Source of the DNA: Notolepis coatsorum
Lineage: Eukaryota > Chordata > Actinopteri > Aulopiformes > Paralepididae
Direction: 5' to 3'
NCBI GenBank assembly: GCA_963971535.1
Contig: OZ020598.1
Span: 87,429,685 to 87,493,684, forward strand
Length of the DNA: 64,000 nucleotides
The first letter of the stretch is position 1. The number at the start of each line of letters is the position of its first letter. The notes below the pieces were generated by a model. The model was not told where the DNA came from, made no database searches, and worked only from the letters and a program-made list of their open reading frames with translations. The translations under genes were made by a program, and so were the position numbers. This document shows, one piece after another, positions 10,144 to 22,176 of the stretch.

Positions 10144-10991
10144 GGATTCTGTGATGATTGGTCCGTTGCCGAACGCACACTTCTAAGTCAAGTATCAATT
10201 ACCATCACGCACCTGATGTGTGTTCTAATCAGCGCCCCAGAGGCTTCATATACTCTGACCTTCTGTCATTCGAGGCCGGGTCGTTTTGAGTACTACTGTT
10301 CTGGAATACAACTGCATATACCTGCTTTTCCCTGTCGCTGTTCCTGTCTTCTTACTCACCAGGACCTTTTTGTGGAGAACCGCTGTGGAGAACCTGGTTC
10401 CCCGTTTGGAGCTGCGGCTCGTTATCTGCCCGCTTTACGCGTTGCGCTCTGGTGAGTTTTTTGTGTGTTTGGTGAACACTGAAGAAATACCATTTTTGTT
10501 TCGCACTGGACTCAGCTAGATTTGTGTGTTAGGATAACACTGAAGAATTCCGTTTTGTTTCGTACTGGACTCAGCTAATTTGTGTGTTAGAATAACACTG
10601 AAGAATACCGTGTTGTTTTTCACTGGACTCAGCTAACTTGTGTGTGGTACACCGAAGATCATGTCTCTTGGGATTAATACTGGACTCAGTCACCTCTCTG
10701 CCTCTGTGTGTTCGTTGGGCTGTTTCTGATTTCTCTCTCTCTCCGTTTTCCACCGTGAGTGAAAGCTGGGAGTATCTGCAGAGCCGCTACAACGTCACAT
10801 GCCAATTCCTCACCACTATCTACTGGGAGTATCTGCAGAGCCGCTACATCGTCACATGCCAGATCCCCGTTTGTTTGATTACTGTACCTCATCCATCTTG
10901 TGAGTCTATAAATAAATACGCCCTAGCTTTTGGCTAACTCTGAACTTCCTGTCTGTGCCGTTGCGTTTGAGGTCGGTTACAAACCATAACA
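10047..10991 (+). repeat. LTR 3 (3' outer LTR of the array)
   Basis: 945 bp, TGTGAGG to CATAACA. It lacks the 30-bp segment of LTR 1. Diagnostic changes against the other two in its 3' half include CGTACTGG (10561), AATACCGTG, TTCTGATTTC and GTGAGTCTATAAAT. By eye roughly a dozen single-base differences separate it from LTR 1, which dates the original insertion as clearly older than the tandem duplication. Confidence 0.9.
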
Positions 10992-12256
10992 GTAAAAGGA
11001 CAAATGCTAAGGATAAGATAATGCCATTTCCTTAGCTCTTGAATGGACTCAACCGTCAGAGGAATATCAAATAACACACACTTATGATTGGATATTCTAA
11101 ATGCTAGGTCTTCTAAATAACAATTGTTAATATTTATTCCCAGAGTAAAGACCAGATCCAATATATGGCCATTTTTGTGCGTAGGCTTGGTGACATGTTG
11201 TGTACAATTTTAAGATTCCTTCATGCTTAAAAACTCAGCAGCAAACAAATCCGATGGGTCCTCAATATGCATGTTAAAATCACCCATTATAATAATTTTC
11301 CATGCCTATAAACAGTGGAAAGAAACTCGGAGAGTTGTATTCCATCACACGAAGTGTTGATAGCCCGCGCCAAGGGACGTAGCAGGTGGATGTTTTGTGG
11401 TCACAGCGAGACCTGCCACCAGACTCCCGTGGACTACGTGACATGTGATTCATGATGACTGGGATGGGGAAGGAGTTCGCAATAAAAGTAATATCATGAT
11501 CAGATGGGAAGGCTGGGACAATTAAGTTGAGGGGGCTAAGGGAGATGTCTGCAGATGGATGCGGATTCTGCACACAGAGCGGGGGAGTCATAACTGCAAG
11601 GGTGGATATGTGGCATGCGAAGTTGTTCGCCATGACTGTAATCCTCTTATGATTGGGATGAAGTCTGTCGTAATTTTTCTCAGTCCAGAAAGAATCAAAG
11701 TGGCTGATGTAGCCATGTCCACAAGCTGAGCAGAAATTTCACAGCCATCTATCAGCACTGTAAATACGGCTAAAGGACTCAGATTGTTGTTACTAGGGCT
11801 TCATAGTCGGGGTGAGTTTGAGCTACCCATATGTCTCACGATGGTCTGTTGATTGTCTGCACCTGACAATCGCTCCACAATAGTTGGGATATATTTAACT
11901 AAATCAAGGACTTTAGCACCAGAAAAGGAGTATGAAATGCCCTTTTGAATCGGGATGCGATGGATGTATTCGGGAGGAGAAAAGAGAGAGGGCTTGTTAT
12001 CATTTGCCGCAGCGGTAGTAGGAGGAGGCGGATGTCTAGCATCAGCTAAACTAGCTGTAGCAGCGTTAGCAACAGGTGAGATATCAGGGAAGACTGTGGG
12101 GAAAATTTTCGGGGACGTTTACCGGAGGGAGAGAGAGAAGTAGGCCGTGACCTGAAAACGTTGCTGCAGGCATAAGTGCATTTTCTATGCGAGGTAGCAC
12201 CGTCGCTCTTCGCGGTCTTGGACCAGAAATCGCGGGGCGATGAGATGGTGGTGCTG
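10992..12256 (-). pseudogene. LINE endonuclease-region remnant
   Basis: Read on the minus strand. The part nearest the array contains MGDFNMHIEDPSDLF (from about 11,285 downward), then TKPTHKNGHILDLVF and a degraded SDHKCV motif (ISNHKCVLFDIPL). These are the GDFN and SDH boxes of a LINE apurinic-type endonuclease. Upstream (11,640-12,240) the sequence is full of stops and not recognisable, possibly ORF1 or 5' UTR. The LTR array interrupts it just after the endonuclease. L2/CR1-group is my best guess. Confidence 0.65.
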
Positions 12257-12310
12257 TAAATTGTAAATGATGTTGCTCCTTTTAAAACACGGAAAGCACC
12301 CACGGAAAAC
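12257..12310 (+). repeat. 54-bp segment identical to 3980-4033 in inverted orientation
   Basis: The plus strand here equals the minus strand of 3980-4033, which codes part of the LINE linker (VNDVAPFKTRKAPT). I see no mismatch across 54 bp. The surrounding LINE remnants are on the minus strand, so this is a short, oppositely oriented piece of the same family. It may mark an inversion or template-switch junction. Confidence 0.75.
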
Positions 12311-12329
12311 ACAACCCTCTTAAATGATA

Positions 12330-12700
12330 CTTTCCTTCTCTTGGTTGAAAGAGACATTGAACACAAACTGGTAGGCTTTTACTCTTAGCACGAAAAATTC
12401 TTTCCAAGGTTTTTATGTACACCATATCTACAAATTTGAATGTGCAGGACTTTATGAATAATGGATTTGTCGATTCAATGTAACTAGCTTTGTTTATTAT
12501 TCTAATAGCTCTTTTCTGAGAGAGGACATCAGTAGTACCAAACACCTATCATAGTAGGTGTGATAGTAGTGTCAATACGGGTACAAGGCCACCCAAAAAA
12601 AGCGGCATGGGACGAGTTAAGTAGTGAATTCCACTATATGCAGAATGGTGCATGTCTACACAGTATTGTACATATTTGCATAGCTCACAGTAGATATTAG
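12330..12700 (-). pseudogene. LINE C-terminal domain remnant
   Basis: The minus-strand frame reads VLSQKRAIRIINKASY and STNPLF, the QKRAIRII...TNPLF signature of the post-RT domain of jockey-group LINEs. The sequence upstream (to 12,700) is an eroded continuation cut by the hAT element that follows. No start, no intact RT. Confidence 0.65.
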
Positions 12701-13757
12701 CAGTGTCGGCGCCATGGGGGGGCATTTGCGGGCCATGCCCCCCCCAGATGGCGCACTGTGCCCCTCCAAACGTCATGGGCAATTGTTATAAAACAATTAA
12801 ATAATTAAACATTTAATTTTTTTTATTATAGTAAAAGTCAGATGTTTTCCTTTATAAATAGGCTATTTAGCCTATTATTAAACGAAATTAAACAAAAAAA
12901 GTCTTAACAGAAGTGTATGTTTGATTGGTGTGTGTTTGAATTTGTTATTGCGTAATTGGTCACGTTGAGTTGATGGGTAGGGTAGTCAGAACGTGACTGC
13001 GTGACTTGAGTGAGCGTGAAAAGTACAATAGAGTCAGTGGGTAAAATATAACACTTGGAGACGGCCATAAAATGGATATACGAAAATGGTTGCATGCCAT
13101 GCATGGTAGGGCAGGGGGGGCACCTAAGGCTTCTTCACGGCCTCCTCCCTGGTGACGGTCCTCCAACATCTAACGTTGAAGAGCTTTCGGTAAGGCGCCA
13201 TGAAGACGAAGTCTGCCAAGAAGCACCCGGTGCTGCAGCTGCAGGTGCATCTGTTACAGCAGAAGCTAACGTTGTCTATAATCATAATATGTCAATATAA
13301 TAATAATGGATAATATAATGGATCGCCTATAATTGAGGCAGAGTTTGAAGTTGCAAAAGACCTCACGCGAAAGTGGGACACCGTCCTCAGGAGATTCAGT
13401 GCCACGACTCGCCGCCTCCAACTCTTTTAATGGGTAAGTCATACGACTCATACTGTTTAATTTAAGCCGCCTTGCCCCTTGTTATTATTAATAATATTTT
13501 CACTTTTTAATGAATTTAAGCCCAGCCTCGGGCTATTTCATACTGTTTAATTTGTGTGTGTGAGACGCGAGTATGTTTGTGACGTGAGAGAGAGAAAGAG
13601 AGAGAGAGAGACTGTCTTATCTCTTATGCGCACTCATGTTTTGAAATGTGTGTTGGTTTGCGGGAAATTCGTTTTCTGAAGCCTATATTTTATTTATGTA
13701 TGCCCCCCCGCTGTTACAATATGCCCCCCCGTTAAGTTGGTTCTGGCGCCGACTCTG
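12701..13757. mobile_element. hAT element, deleted derivative, 8-bp target duplication
   Basis: 1,057 bp between inverted ends CAGTGTCGGCGCCA and CAGAGTCGGCGCCA (reverse complement of the right end). It is flanked by the perfect 8-bp repeat GATATTAG at 12693-12700 and 13758-13765. G/C runs near both ends (GGGGGGGC, CCCCCCC) extend the symmetry. A plus-strand ATG at 13072 starts MDIRKWLHAMHGR, which resembles the first residues of some hAT/ZMYM-type transposases, but the frame dies quickly. A GA tract lies near 13,590-13,610. Treat it as a non-autonomous internal-deletion product of a hAT transposon. Confidence 0.88.
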
Positions 13758-13765
13758 GATATTAG

Positions 13766-14477
13766 ACACTAAGTACTGGATGACAAGCGAGTTGCAAGCC
13801 TGCACAGGTAGAGTTATTTAACTTTGAATGGGTCGATTGGGCTCTGGAGGTGTGGTTACAGGAATTGATGGTGGGGCTCATTTCAATATATTTTCATGGG
13901 GCCCAAAATCCTTGGCAGTGCCCCTGCCCAGACATACAGTATGGAGGTTGATTATTGGCATGCCCGGGATAACCATATGGGCAACTGGGCAATTGCCCAT
14001 GGGCACCAAAAGCAAACAATATGTTATATTTACTGGTGAAAAAGTGATTTACCTTGGAATACTCCTTTGCCAACTTGCTGTACTTTGCTTGCAGGTCTGC
14101 AGCTGGATTATGAATAGTCCCAACTTTAACCAAGGTAACGTTAAGCTAAAACTAGCTTTTCAGATAGCTCTTCAGCTAATGCTAACACATCAGAGCTCCC
14201 CGTCAGCCGTCACACTGCTCTGTCGGGACGATGGCATTTAAGAAAAGTTATAATTATTTTGTCTCGTCTTGTTTTAGTCAACAATATCAACATACATGAA
14301 GAGAAATTTCATCCTGGTTTTTGTAAATAAAATGCAGTTGTGGTCAACGATATTTAATTAACTATTTAGTCACGTTAGCGTCACATGGTCTTCAATAACG
14401 TTACGTCACGTCTCGTTGTCGTCATGAAAAAAACCTTTGTTGACGAACATCTTTCGTCATCATTTTAGTTGACAAAA
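13766..14477. other. Unassigned; right part resembles a MITE end
   Basis: No coding signal I trust. From about 14,260 the sequence (GTCTCGTCTTGTTTTAGTCA, later TTTTAGTTGACAAAATTAACACT) resembles a common fish MITE built on TTTAGTCAAC/GTTGAC motifs. Its limits are unclear because a TTAA-targeting element starts at its end. Confidence 0.4.
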
Positions 14478-14481
14478 TTAA

Positions 14482-16133
14482 CACTGCTGCCAGTGCTGTA
14501 ATGTAACCCTATGGAGTGGCTCACCTTCTTTTTAGACTGTATAGCAGTAATTCCTAGAACGCGTGTTATAGGCCCTGACGCGTATTATACATTATCGATT
14601 GGCGTTTCGTTCCTATACACGCTATATTAAAAATTTCAAATGCATATGATCGCTATACATTATGCTCCATCATGCGTGAAGGAAAGGGGGGGAGGTCGTT
14701 TATGATTCCTTGATTGTCACTTTGTCACCCACTTTGACAACCTAGGATGGCTTAGAGTAGACGACAGAGTACAGCAACTTGCAATGGGCCTGGTCTACAA
14801 GATACACTACACGACCAAGGTACCCATGTACATGTCAAAATACTTCGCAAAGGTCAGTGAATACCACGATCACAACACCAGAGGGAGCTCCACAAATCAT
14901 GTTAAACCCAGATTCGGCTCAAACAAGGGACTAAACACGTTTCGCAATTATGCCACATCAATGTGGAACGCCCTACCCAAAGCTGTAAAGGAATGTGAAT
15001 CACTACCCACTTTCAAAACCACTCTCAAAGAACACCTACGGGAGACTGCAATTCTAAACTGGCCCCTGTAAATGTCCTAACCCAACCCCCTCCAATGTAC
15101 AGTAAATGACCAAGTATGGTTTTGTCAATATTCCAATGTACAGTTTTGCTTATACAGTTGTACAGTGTCCCCCACCCACCCACCCCTCCTACCCAACCCC
15201 CCCCCCCCCCCACCACACCCACCCAACCACCTCCTCCAATGTACAGTCCCCCCCCCCCCCCTCACCCACTCAACCCCACCCCACCTACCCAACCTCCTCC
15301 AATGTATAGTGTCTACGTCAAATGTATATACTCTCTTTTCTGGACTATTTTTGTATCACAAACACTACTGTATTTGCAAATCTGGTATGTCATAAATGTA
15401 TAGATGTAGCAGTACTGTCTATCTGTATGTCGTGTATGTCATATATGTTATGATGAATTGAAAATGGGGGACCCTGATGTAAACAAGACGAAAGTCTTTC
15501 TCTGGTCTGCATCCCCTTAACAATTGTATGTATTGAGCTGTACTGTACTGTACCCATTCTGCAATCTGTTAATAAAGTTTTCAATCAATCAATCAATCAG
15601 TCACTAACGGCTTTCTTTAGTAAGACACCATACGTTGATCGGAAAGATTGCAATGAAATAAATGGACAATCGAGCTGGAAATAACGTTAGATTCCTCTTA
15701 CCTCTGGCCGATGCGTCTGAAAAAAAATATTCCAATTATTTGACGTAGACCTGCTATATCCATTTTCCATTTGTATGACGCAATAAACGCCGAAAGCATA
15801 TTGATTCTTGCGTCTCGGAAGCGATCCAATGCACTCGAGTGTGTATCTTGATCCACGTTACAAGATATCTCTGGCGGAGCCTTTTCCCTGATGCACCGAG
15901 TGCCACTTCCGGTTTAGAGTGGAGTGTAACTCGCCCGAAATCCACCAGGCGGCGGTATTGAGGCGTTGCAATATCAGACAGGGTCCAGCTGACTCCCGGG
16001 GGCTTCCTGGATGAATTATGAATGCCAATAGCGAATAAAATAAATAACGATCATAACAACGAGTTTACTCGTTGTTGGCACTCAACGCATGGCGGCCAAT
16101 AACGAGTATACGCAATTAATGTGTTAACATCTA
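14482..16133 (-). mobile_element. TTAA element copy (piggyBac-like, non-autonomous), split by a LINE
   Basis: Copy of a non-autonomous family present at least five times in the window. TTAA stands at 14478-14481 and 16134-16137. Without the LINE inserted at 14722-15599 it is about 770 bp. It shares with the copies at 16.6, 17.5 and 26.9 kb blocks such as TATGGAGTGGCTCACCTTCT, a region with ACGCAATAAACGCCGAAA, and CACCAGGCGGCGGTATTGAG. The right end reads CACATTAATTGCG inward. The left end is less certain because TTAACACTG may also be the end of a different MITE. No coding frame. Orientation is given relative to the copy at 26.9 kb. Confidence 0.7.
14722..15599 (+). mobile_element. 5'-truncated LINE inserted in the TTAA element
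   Basis: Coding remnant 14,738-15,071 reads DNLGWLRVDDRVQQLAMGL and ends HNTRGSS...NYATSMWNALP, the end of a LINE ORF2 (L2/Rex-group C-terminal domain). It is followed by a 3' UTR with C-rich tracts (15,168-15,300), an AATAAAG signal and an ATCA repeat tail at about 15,580-15,599. Flanking GTCACT at 14716-14721 and 15600-15605 is a plausible target duplication. Its last ~150 bp recur at 28.25 kb (same strand) and 38.5 kb (opposite strand). Confidence 0.8.
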
Positions 16134-16137
16134 CAAC

Positions 16138-16551
16138 CTATAATGCTGAGCCTCCAGAACAAATCATTCAGTCTTCCCTGGTTAGTAGTGTAATTATCAA
16201 ATGGTTTTATGCTTTTCAGAAGGCGAAGTGTGTGTGAGTTGTCCACTCTCTGTGGTTCTGAAATGAGTAATGAGTGCTATTAATGTTGCCATCTACAGGC
16301 TGAACGACGTAGGCTACTTGGCAGGCTTCTGACTTGTTTGAGTGAGTTTGGGTCGAGTTTGATTAAACAAATAACGCTTGATTTGTCTTCTACCATGTGC
16401 CCATTTTCTCCTTTTCTGTGTAGATTATATATTAAGTACCAAAAGTAAAATGATAAATTTACTCGTGATTTAGACGGATAATATACCTGTTGAGATTAGT
16501 AATGATATTTCATTAGGGTCAACAAAAGATAAAGCAATATTTCTGCACTGT
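16138..16551. other. Unassigned spacer between two TTAA elements
   Basis: A/T-rich sequence without a recognisable gene, repeat end or RNA feature. Confidence 0.4.
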
Positions 16552-16555
16552 ATAA

Positions 16556-17462
16556 CACATTGCCCGCCAGGCATTGTACCCATCATTGTACCCAGTCTGC
16601 CAGCGCTATAAGTCTATGGAGTGGCTCACCTTCTTTGCAGGGCTATAACTTTTAAAATTGTATTGCTATATTGACATTACTATGGCCCATTCAACATCGA
16701 TTAACTATCGTTCAGGATGTGGGAACGTTATACTTTTTCATTCATACATTCATACAAAAATACCTTCTAGAATATAAATATGTTTTTATCGTTTTCTGCA
16801 GTAAGTCCTAGAACGTGAGTTATAGGCCTAAACGCATATATAGATTATCGATATATACACTATACACGCTATATTAATGATCGGTATACGTTATGCTTCA
16901 TCATGCGTGGAGGAAATGGGGGTGGGGGTCGTTTATAATTCCCCGATTATCAGTAAATGCTTTATGTAGGTTGGGTGGATATATTGATCAGATGGTTTGC
17001 AAACAAGGAAACTCACAATTGGGTTGAAAATAACGTTATATTCCTCTTACCGTGGGTCAAAGAGACTGGCGGTGAAAGATCCCAAGTATACGACGTCGAT
17101 CGCCTAGGTCCATTTCCGGTTTGTATGTCGCAATAAACGCCGAAATCATATCGATTATTACGTTTAGAAAGCGATCCATTATGTACATTGTGTCTGTCGG
17201 GAGTCATGCAACGATATCTGATGGCCGGTCAGCCATATCCTGTAGTCGAGTGTAACTCGCCCGACCATCCACCAGGCGGCGGTATTGAGCCGTCGTTGCC
17301 GTCACCTATAGGGTCCAGCTGGAGCGTCGCGGGTGTATATATGAATTATGAATGCCATGGCGAAAAAATGTAATATTGATCTCAATAACGCTGTACAGCG
17401 AGGTCTGGCGGTCAACGCATGGCGGGCAATAACGCTGTAAAGCGTTTCCGGCGGTGGATGTG
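16556..17462 (-). mobile_element. TTAA element copy (piggyBac-like, non-autonomous)
   Basis: About 907 bp. Left end CACATTGCCCGCC after a decayed TTAA (TATAA); right end reads CACATCCACCGCC inward and is followed by TTAA (17463-17466). The order of blocks is the reverse of the copy at 26,935-27,864. Over most of its length it matches that copy, including TTATAGGCCT/GTTCTAGGA-type blocks and the CCACCAGGCGGCGGTATTGA block. Non-coding. Confidence 0.8.
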
Positions 17463-17466
17463 TTAA

Positions 17467-18342
17467 CACTTTGATTGCCGGAAAACGCTTTTTCACGTCA
17501 TTCAAAGCCATGCTAAAGGTGCAGAGGACGCCGTAACTCGTCTTTGATATCAATATTTCAAAAATCGGTGATCGAAATCATATTTTCTTTCCGGAGCCCT
17601 GAGATGTGCTGGTGGGCTCCCACCAACTGTCTAACGGTTCGAGAGCGCCATCTGGTGGCCGATCGGCAGATCGGCCAAGAGGGAGGGGCGCCCCAAACAG
17701 GAAGTGCTCATCCATATGAGCTCCGGGCACTCGCGTCCGGTAGCCGGACTCCATCTCAACACACTGGATGATCAATCGCTCAACCTAACTCAATAAACAA
17801 CGTTATTTGGACGTATATAGTATTATACAAGCTGGAAATGGTTCATCATGATAAACATCCCATAATCGAAAACGGTCTACACCACGCTGATCGTCCAACG
17901 GCGCGAGGAAGATACGGTAAGATTCAGCGTTATTTTTGAACGTGTTCCATATAAACTGTTATGATGAACATATGACCCACACTAGATGAATGATATAACG
18001 CTGCCCACGGAATTATAAACGATCCCCCGCCCACCCGGTCATCATCAGATCATACGTAGATCATTCATTTGGGGCTATAGATCACGTTCTGGAGAAAGCT
18101 GCAGAAAGAGATGAAAACATACTTATACATTAGACCATACTTTACTATGAATATGTGAATGAAAAAGTTTAACGTTGCTACACAATGAACAATACATAGG
18201 ACTTTGAATGGGCCCTAATAATGGCAATGTAGCAATAGAATTTAAAAAGTTATAGCCATGCAAAGAAGGGGTACTTCTCCATAGACAAATAGAGCTGGCA
18301 ATCTATGGTATATCATGAATTTAACCCATGGCAATCAAAGTG
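17467..18342 (+). mobile_element. TTAA element copy with 13-bp perfect ends, back to back with its neighbour
   Basis: 876 bp with perfect inverted ends CACTTTGATTGCC...GGCAATCAAAGTG. TTAA flanks both sides (17463-17466, 18343-18346). The left TTAA is also the right flank of the preceding copy. The right half matches the copy at 26.9 kb (GGAATTATAAACGATC, AATTTAAAAAGTTATAGCC, GCAAAGAAGG). The left-central part (17,600-17,760) is specific to this copy. CAC ends with TTAA target sites fit the piggyBac superfamily; no transposase. Confidence 0.85.
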
Positions 18343-18346
18343 TTAA

Positions 18347-18900
18347 GTTACAATTTCACATAAATAATTATTTCACAATAAACATAATTAACACCATATG
18401 CATTAATTACTTTGGCATGTTAGCTGGGATATATGTGGGACCATGCACTGGGAGCAATTGAGTTATGGAAAATAACCACACTTCAGGGGGGTAAACGGCA
18501 GCATGGGGGTACAGTGGGCACTTGAGTCGCTGACACGATGACTTCCCCGGCAAGACAACATATCTCATAGTGGGGGCCGGCCAACTATGGAAATGTGTGG
18601 GAACGCCCCCCCTGACTTAAAACATCCCCATGCTTTGATGTTCTTTCACCTGCAATTAAATTGTGTAATAGGACGGCATATAACACTGTCACGGTATAAG
18701 CTAAACTAAATTACATACCACTATATCTCCTTCTCAGGATGTCGCAATTACCATTACTCAAGCTCATGGATGAGACATGTATTAAGTGTCTGTAGGCCAT
18801 ATTATCTGTGAAACTACAGTGTATAGCGAAATGTTGCTCTTTTAAAAACATTATTCACACGCTGGTTTCCAATTAGTGTCACATGCTGCTCTGCTTTAAT
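18347..18900. other. Unassigned sequence
   Basis: No gene, inverted ends or RNA feature recognised between the TTAA element and the GT repeat. Confidence 0.4.
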
Positions 18901-19795
<895 letters not shown>

Positions 19796-20245
19796 GGGGA
19801 TGTAGAGGAAGACGGGGATGTAGAGGAAGACGGGGATGTAGAGGAAGACAGGGATGTAGAGGAAGACAGGGATGTAGAGGAAGACAGGGATGTAGAGGAA
19901 GACAGGGATGTAGAGGAAGACGGGGATGTAGAGGAAGACAGGGATGTAGAGGAAGACAGGGATGTAGAGGAAGACAGGGATGTAGAGGAAGACAGGGATG
20001 TAGAGGAAGACAGGGATGTAGAGGAAGACGGGGATGTAGAGGAAGACAGGGATGTAGAGGAAGACAGAGATGTAGAGGAAGACAGGGATGTAGTGGAAGA
20101 CAGGGATGTAGAGGAAGACAGGGATGTAGAGGAAGACAGGGATGTAGTGGAAGACCGGGATGTAGAGGAAGACAGGGATGTAGAGGAAGACAGGGATGTA
20201 GTGGAAGACAGGGATGTAGAGGAAGACAGGGATGTAGTGGAAGAC
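19796..20245 (+). repeat. 18-bp minisatellite, about 25 units
   Basis: Tandem units of GATGTAGAGGAAGACAGG with a few point variants (GGGG for CAGG, GTGG for GAGG). Because the unit is a multiple of three and lacks stops, several frames stay open: the plus-strand frame reads repeated DVEEDR, the minus-strand frames SSSTSL and CLPLHP. I see no sign that any is expressed. Confidence 0.95.
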
Positions 20246-20249
20246 GGTA

Positions 20250-20895
20250 CATTATAAGCACCTAAACTCAGTTTATCCCTCTTTTTATTTGTGAAATAGA
20301 TGCAAAATAACGAAATAATAATGATATAGTCATTATTAAACAAAATAATGTATATTGGTGATTATTGTTGTTATTGTGATCCTCAACCGGCGTTCCTAAA
20401 GAGTTAATAGAATAAAACACGTTGGCCTAGTGTTATTAACACCGGATTTCAAAGCAGAAGAGAGCCTTTAAAATAGACAGCCTTCCTACAAAGACAATTC
20501 ATTAAATGGATAGATGAAAGAGAAGCTGTTTGCTACAGGGAAGACGTCCTCTTGCTGCGACTGCGAGGACGCCACATGTGAAAGGACATGAACTCTGTGC
20601 TTTGATTTCAGATGCCTTTATAGTGCTGGAGAAGAGAGAGCCATCAGTATCTGCTATACTTGACTCTCTGATGCCACATCTAACTTCATGTGTCGAGCGC
20701 GTACGGCTGTGACGACAAAACGATATTTGAACAATCATCAAGATACAATAAAGGGTATGTCAAAAAAAAATAAACATTAACAACAAAGCTATTGTCTGTC
20801 TGTAGGAAATCTGCTGTTCTACACAGAATTTGCCATTTTAGCTTATAAGTAAGGTGCGGCAGGGGGAGGGTCATTTTAGCAAATGCATAACAATG
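20250..20895. other. Unassigned sequence
   Basis: No coding, RNA or repeat feature that I can support. Slightly GC-richer around 20,540-20,710. Confidence 0.4.
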
Positions 20896-20903
20896 GCAAA
20901 AAT

Positions 20904-21185
20904 TAGGGATGTCCGATATTATCGGCCGACCGATATTATCGGCCGATATCGGCAGTAAAATGTGATATCGGAAAATATCGGTATCGGTTTAAAAAAAGAA
21001 AAAAACAATAACAATATTTGTTATATATATATCCAGTGAAATTATTAGTTACCTGAAATTATTCCGTTTTTTGGGGTGGGAAACCCTGCATATATCGGTA
21101 TCGGTTGATATCGGTATCGGAAATTAAGAGTTGGACAATATCGGAATATCGATATCGGTAAAAAAGCCAATATCGAGCATCCCTA
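20904..21185. mobile_element. hAT MITE (ATCGGCCGATA family), 8-bp target duplication
   Basis: 282 bp starting TAGGGATGTCCGATATT; the right end reads TAGGGATGCTCGATATT inward. It is flanked by the perfect repeat GCAAAAAT (20896-20903, 21186-21193). Subterminal regions are dense in TATCGG/CCGATA words, likely transposase-binding repeats. A second, longer copy in the opposite orientation interrupts a LINE at 54.2 kb. Confidence 0.93.
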
Positions 21186-21193
21186 GCAAAAAT

Positions 21194-22172
21194 ACATATA
21201 TGGTGGGTGTCTCAACGACTTCATGCTGTTTTTTTTTTACACAATATCATGTTTCGCTAAAATGACCAACACTTACTTGGCATATTGGAAAACCAACTCA
21301 AGCAATCAATAACATTTGATTCCTCCATTAAAGTGAAGCAAAACAAACAAATTAATACATAAATAGCTAAGGGCATGCTATATTCATTAAGGAAACATGT
21401 ATGTATGTTGTGTTTTTGCACGCTAGCTCGTGTAACAATCACAAATGTGCCTATTGTATTTTTGTGTTGTTATTCAGTTGCAGTGCCATGTAGCACTCCA
21501 TTGTTTGTACCTGATGTAGCTACAGGTTTAATTTGATTTGACCTGAGCCAGTGACTCGCTTCCTGTTCCACCTGCCGTTCCGACAGCAGTGTCAACTTGT
21601 TTAACTTAGTTCTCTAGTAACGATGTGGCTAGTGTTTGTGATCACCATTTATTGATATAGGTGTGTACATTGAATGAATGCCGTATGACCAGGAGGCATC
21701 GTATAGTCATAATCCTCATTTTATGTTTTGCTTACAAAGCGACAATGTCTGGTAAGCTACCTGCTATAAGCTATCCTGGTGCGGCTACTTTCATGCTGAC
21801 AAGTTGTCACACAGCCAGACACGTTACACTCGCAATGCTTTTTTTACCCCAGCGTTGAACTGGTAGTAACTGGAGAGCACTTAAGCCAATTACCAACAGC
21901 TATTGTTTTGACAGGAAACTAGCGGGTGTTCGCTGTTCAACAAGGCCTCCCAGGGTGAGGGATAAGGAGAACATATGAGCCTCACTTCCTCCCATTAGCT
22001 GACCTTTCAGATGATTGCTTTTGATTAGGCTGCTGCCACATTACCAATACGAAGGAGATACCACCTGGTAACCTTCTCAGGGTTTTAGTGACGAGTTGTA
22101 TAGCGCTAGTGTAATAACAGTGCAATCTGTTAATGATACCCCATCCTAATGAATTGATCCATGTCATGTGCA
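21194..22172. other. Unassigned sequence
   Basis: About 1 kb with no feature I can name. Short open frames have no recognisable motif. Confidence 0.4.
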
Positions 22173-22176
22173 TTAA

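Larger units (their letters stand above)
4499..10991 (+). mobile_element. Tandem Ty3/gypsy array: LTR-internal-LTR-internal-LTR
   Basis: Three LTRs (975, 945, 945 bp) separate two nearly identical internal regions (5474-7287 and 8233-10046). Each internal region carries gag, an out-of-frame zinc knuckle, a retropepsin, and then jumps to a proline/serine-rich tail and a polypurine tract. Reverse transcriptase, RNase H and integrase are absent, so the element is non-autonomous. The flanks ATAAA (4494-4498) and GTAAA (10992-10996) agree at four of five bases, a plausible decayed target duplication for a single original insertion. By eye the two internal copies differ at only about two bases, far fewer than the outer LTRs differ from each other. 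The tandem therefore formed well after insertion. Confidence 0.93.
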
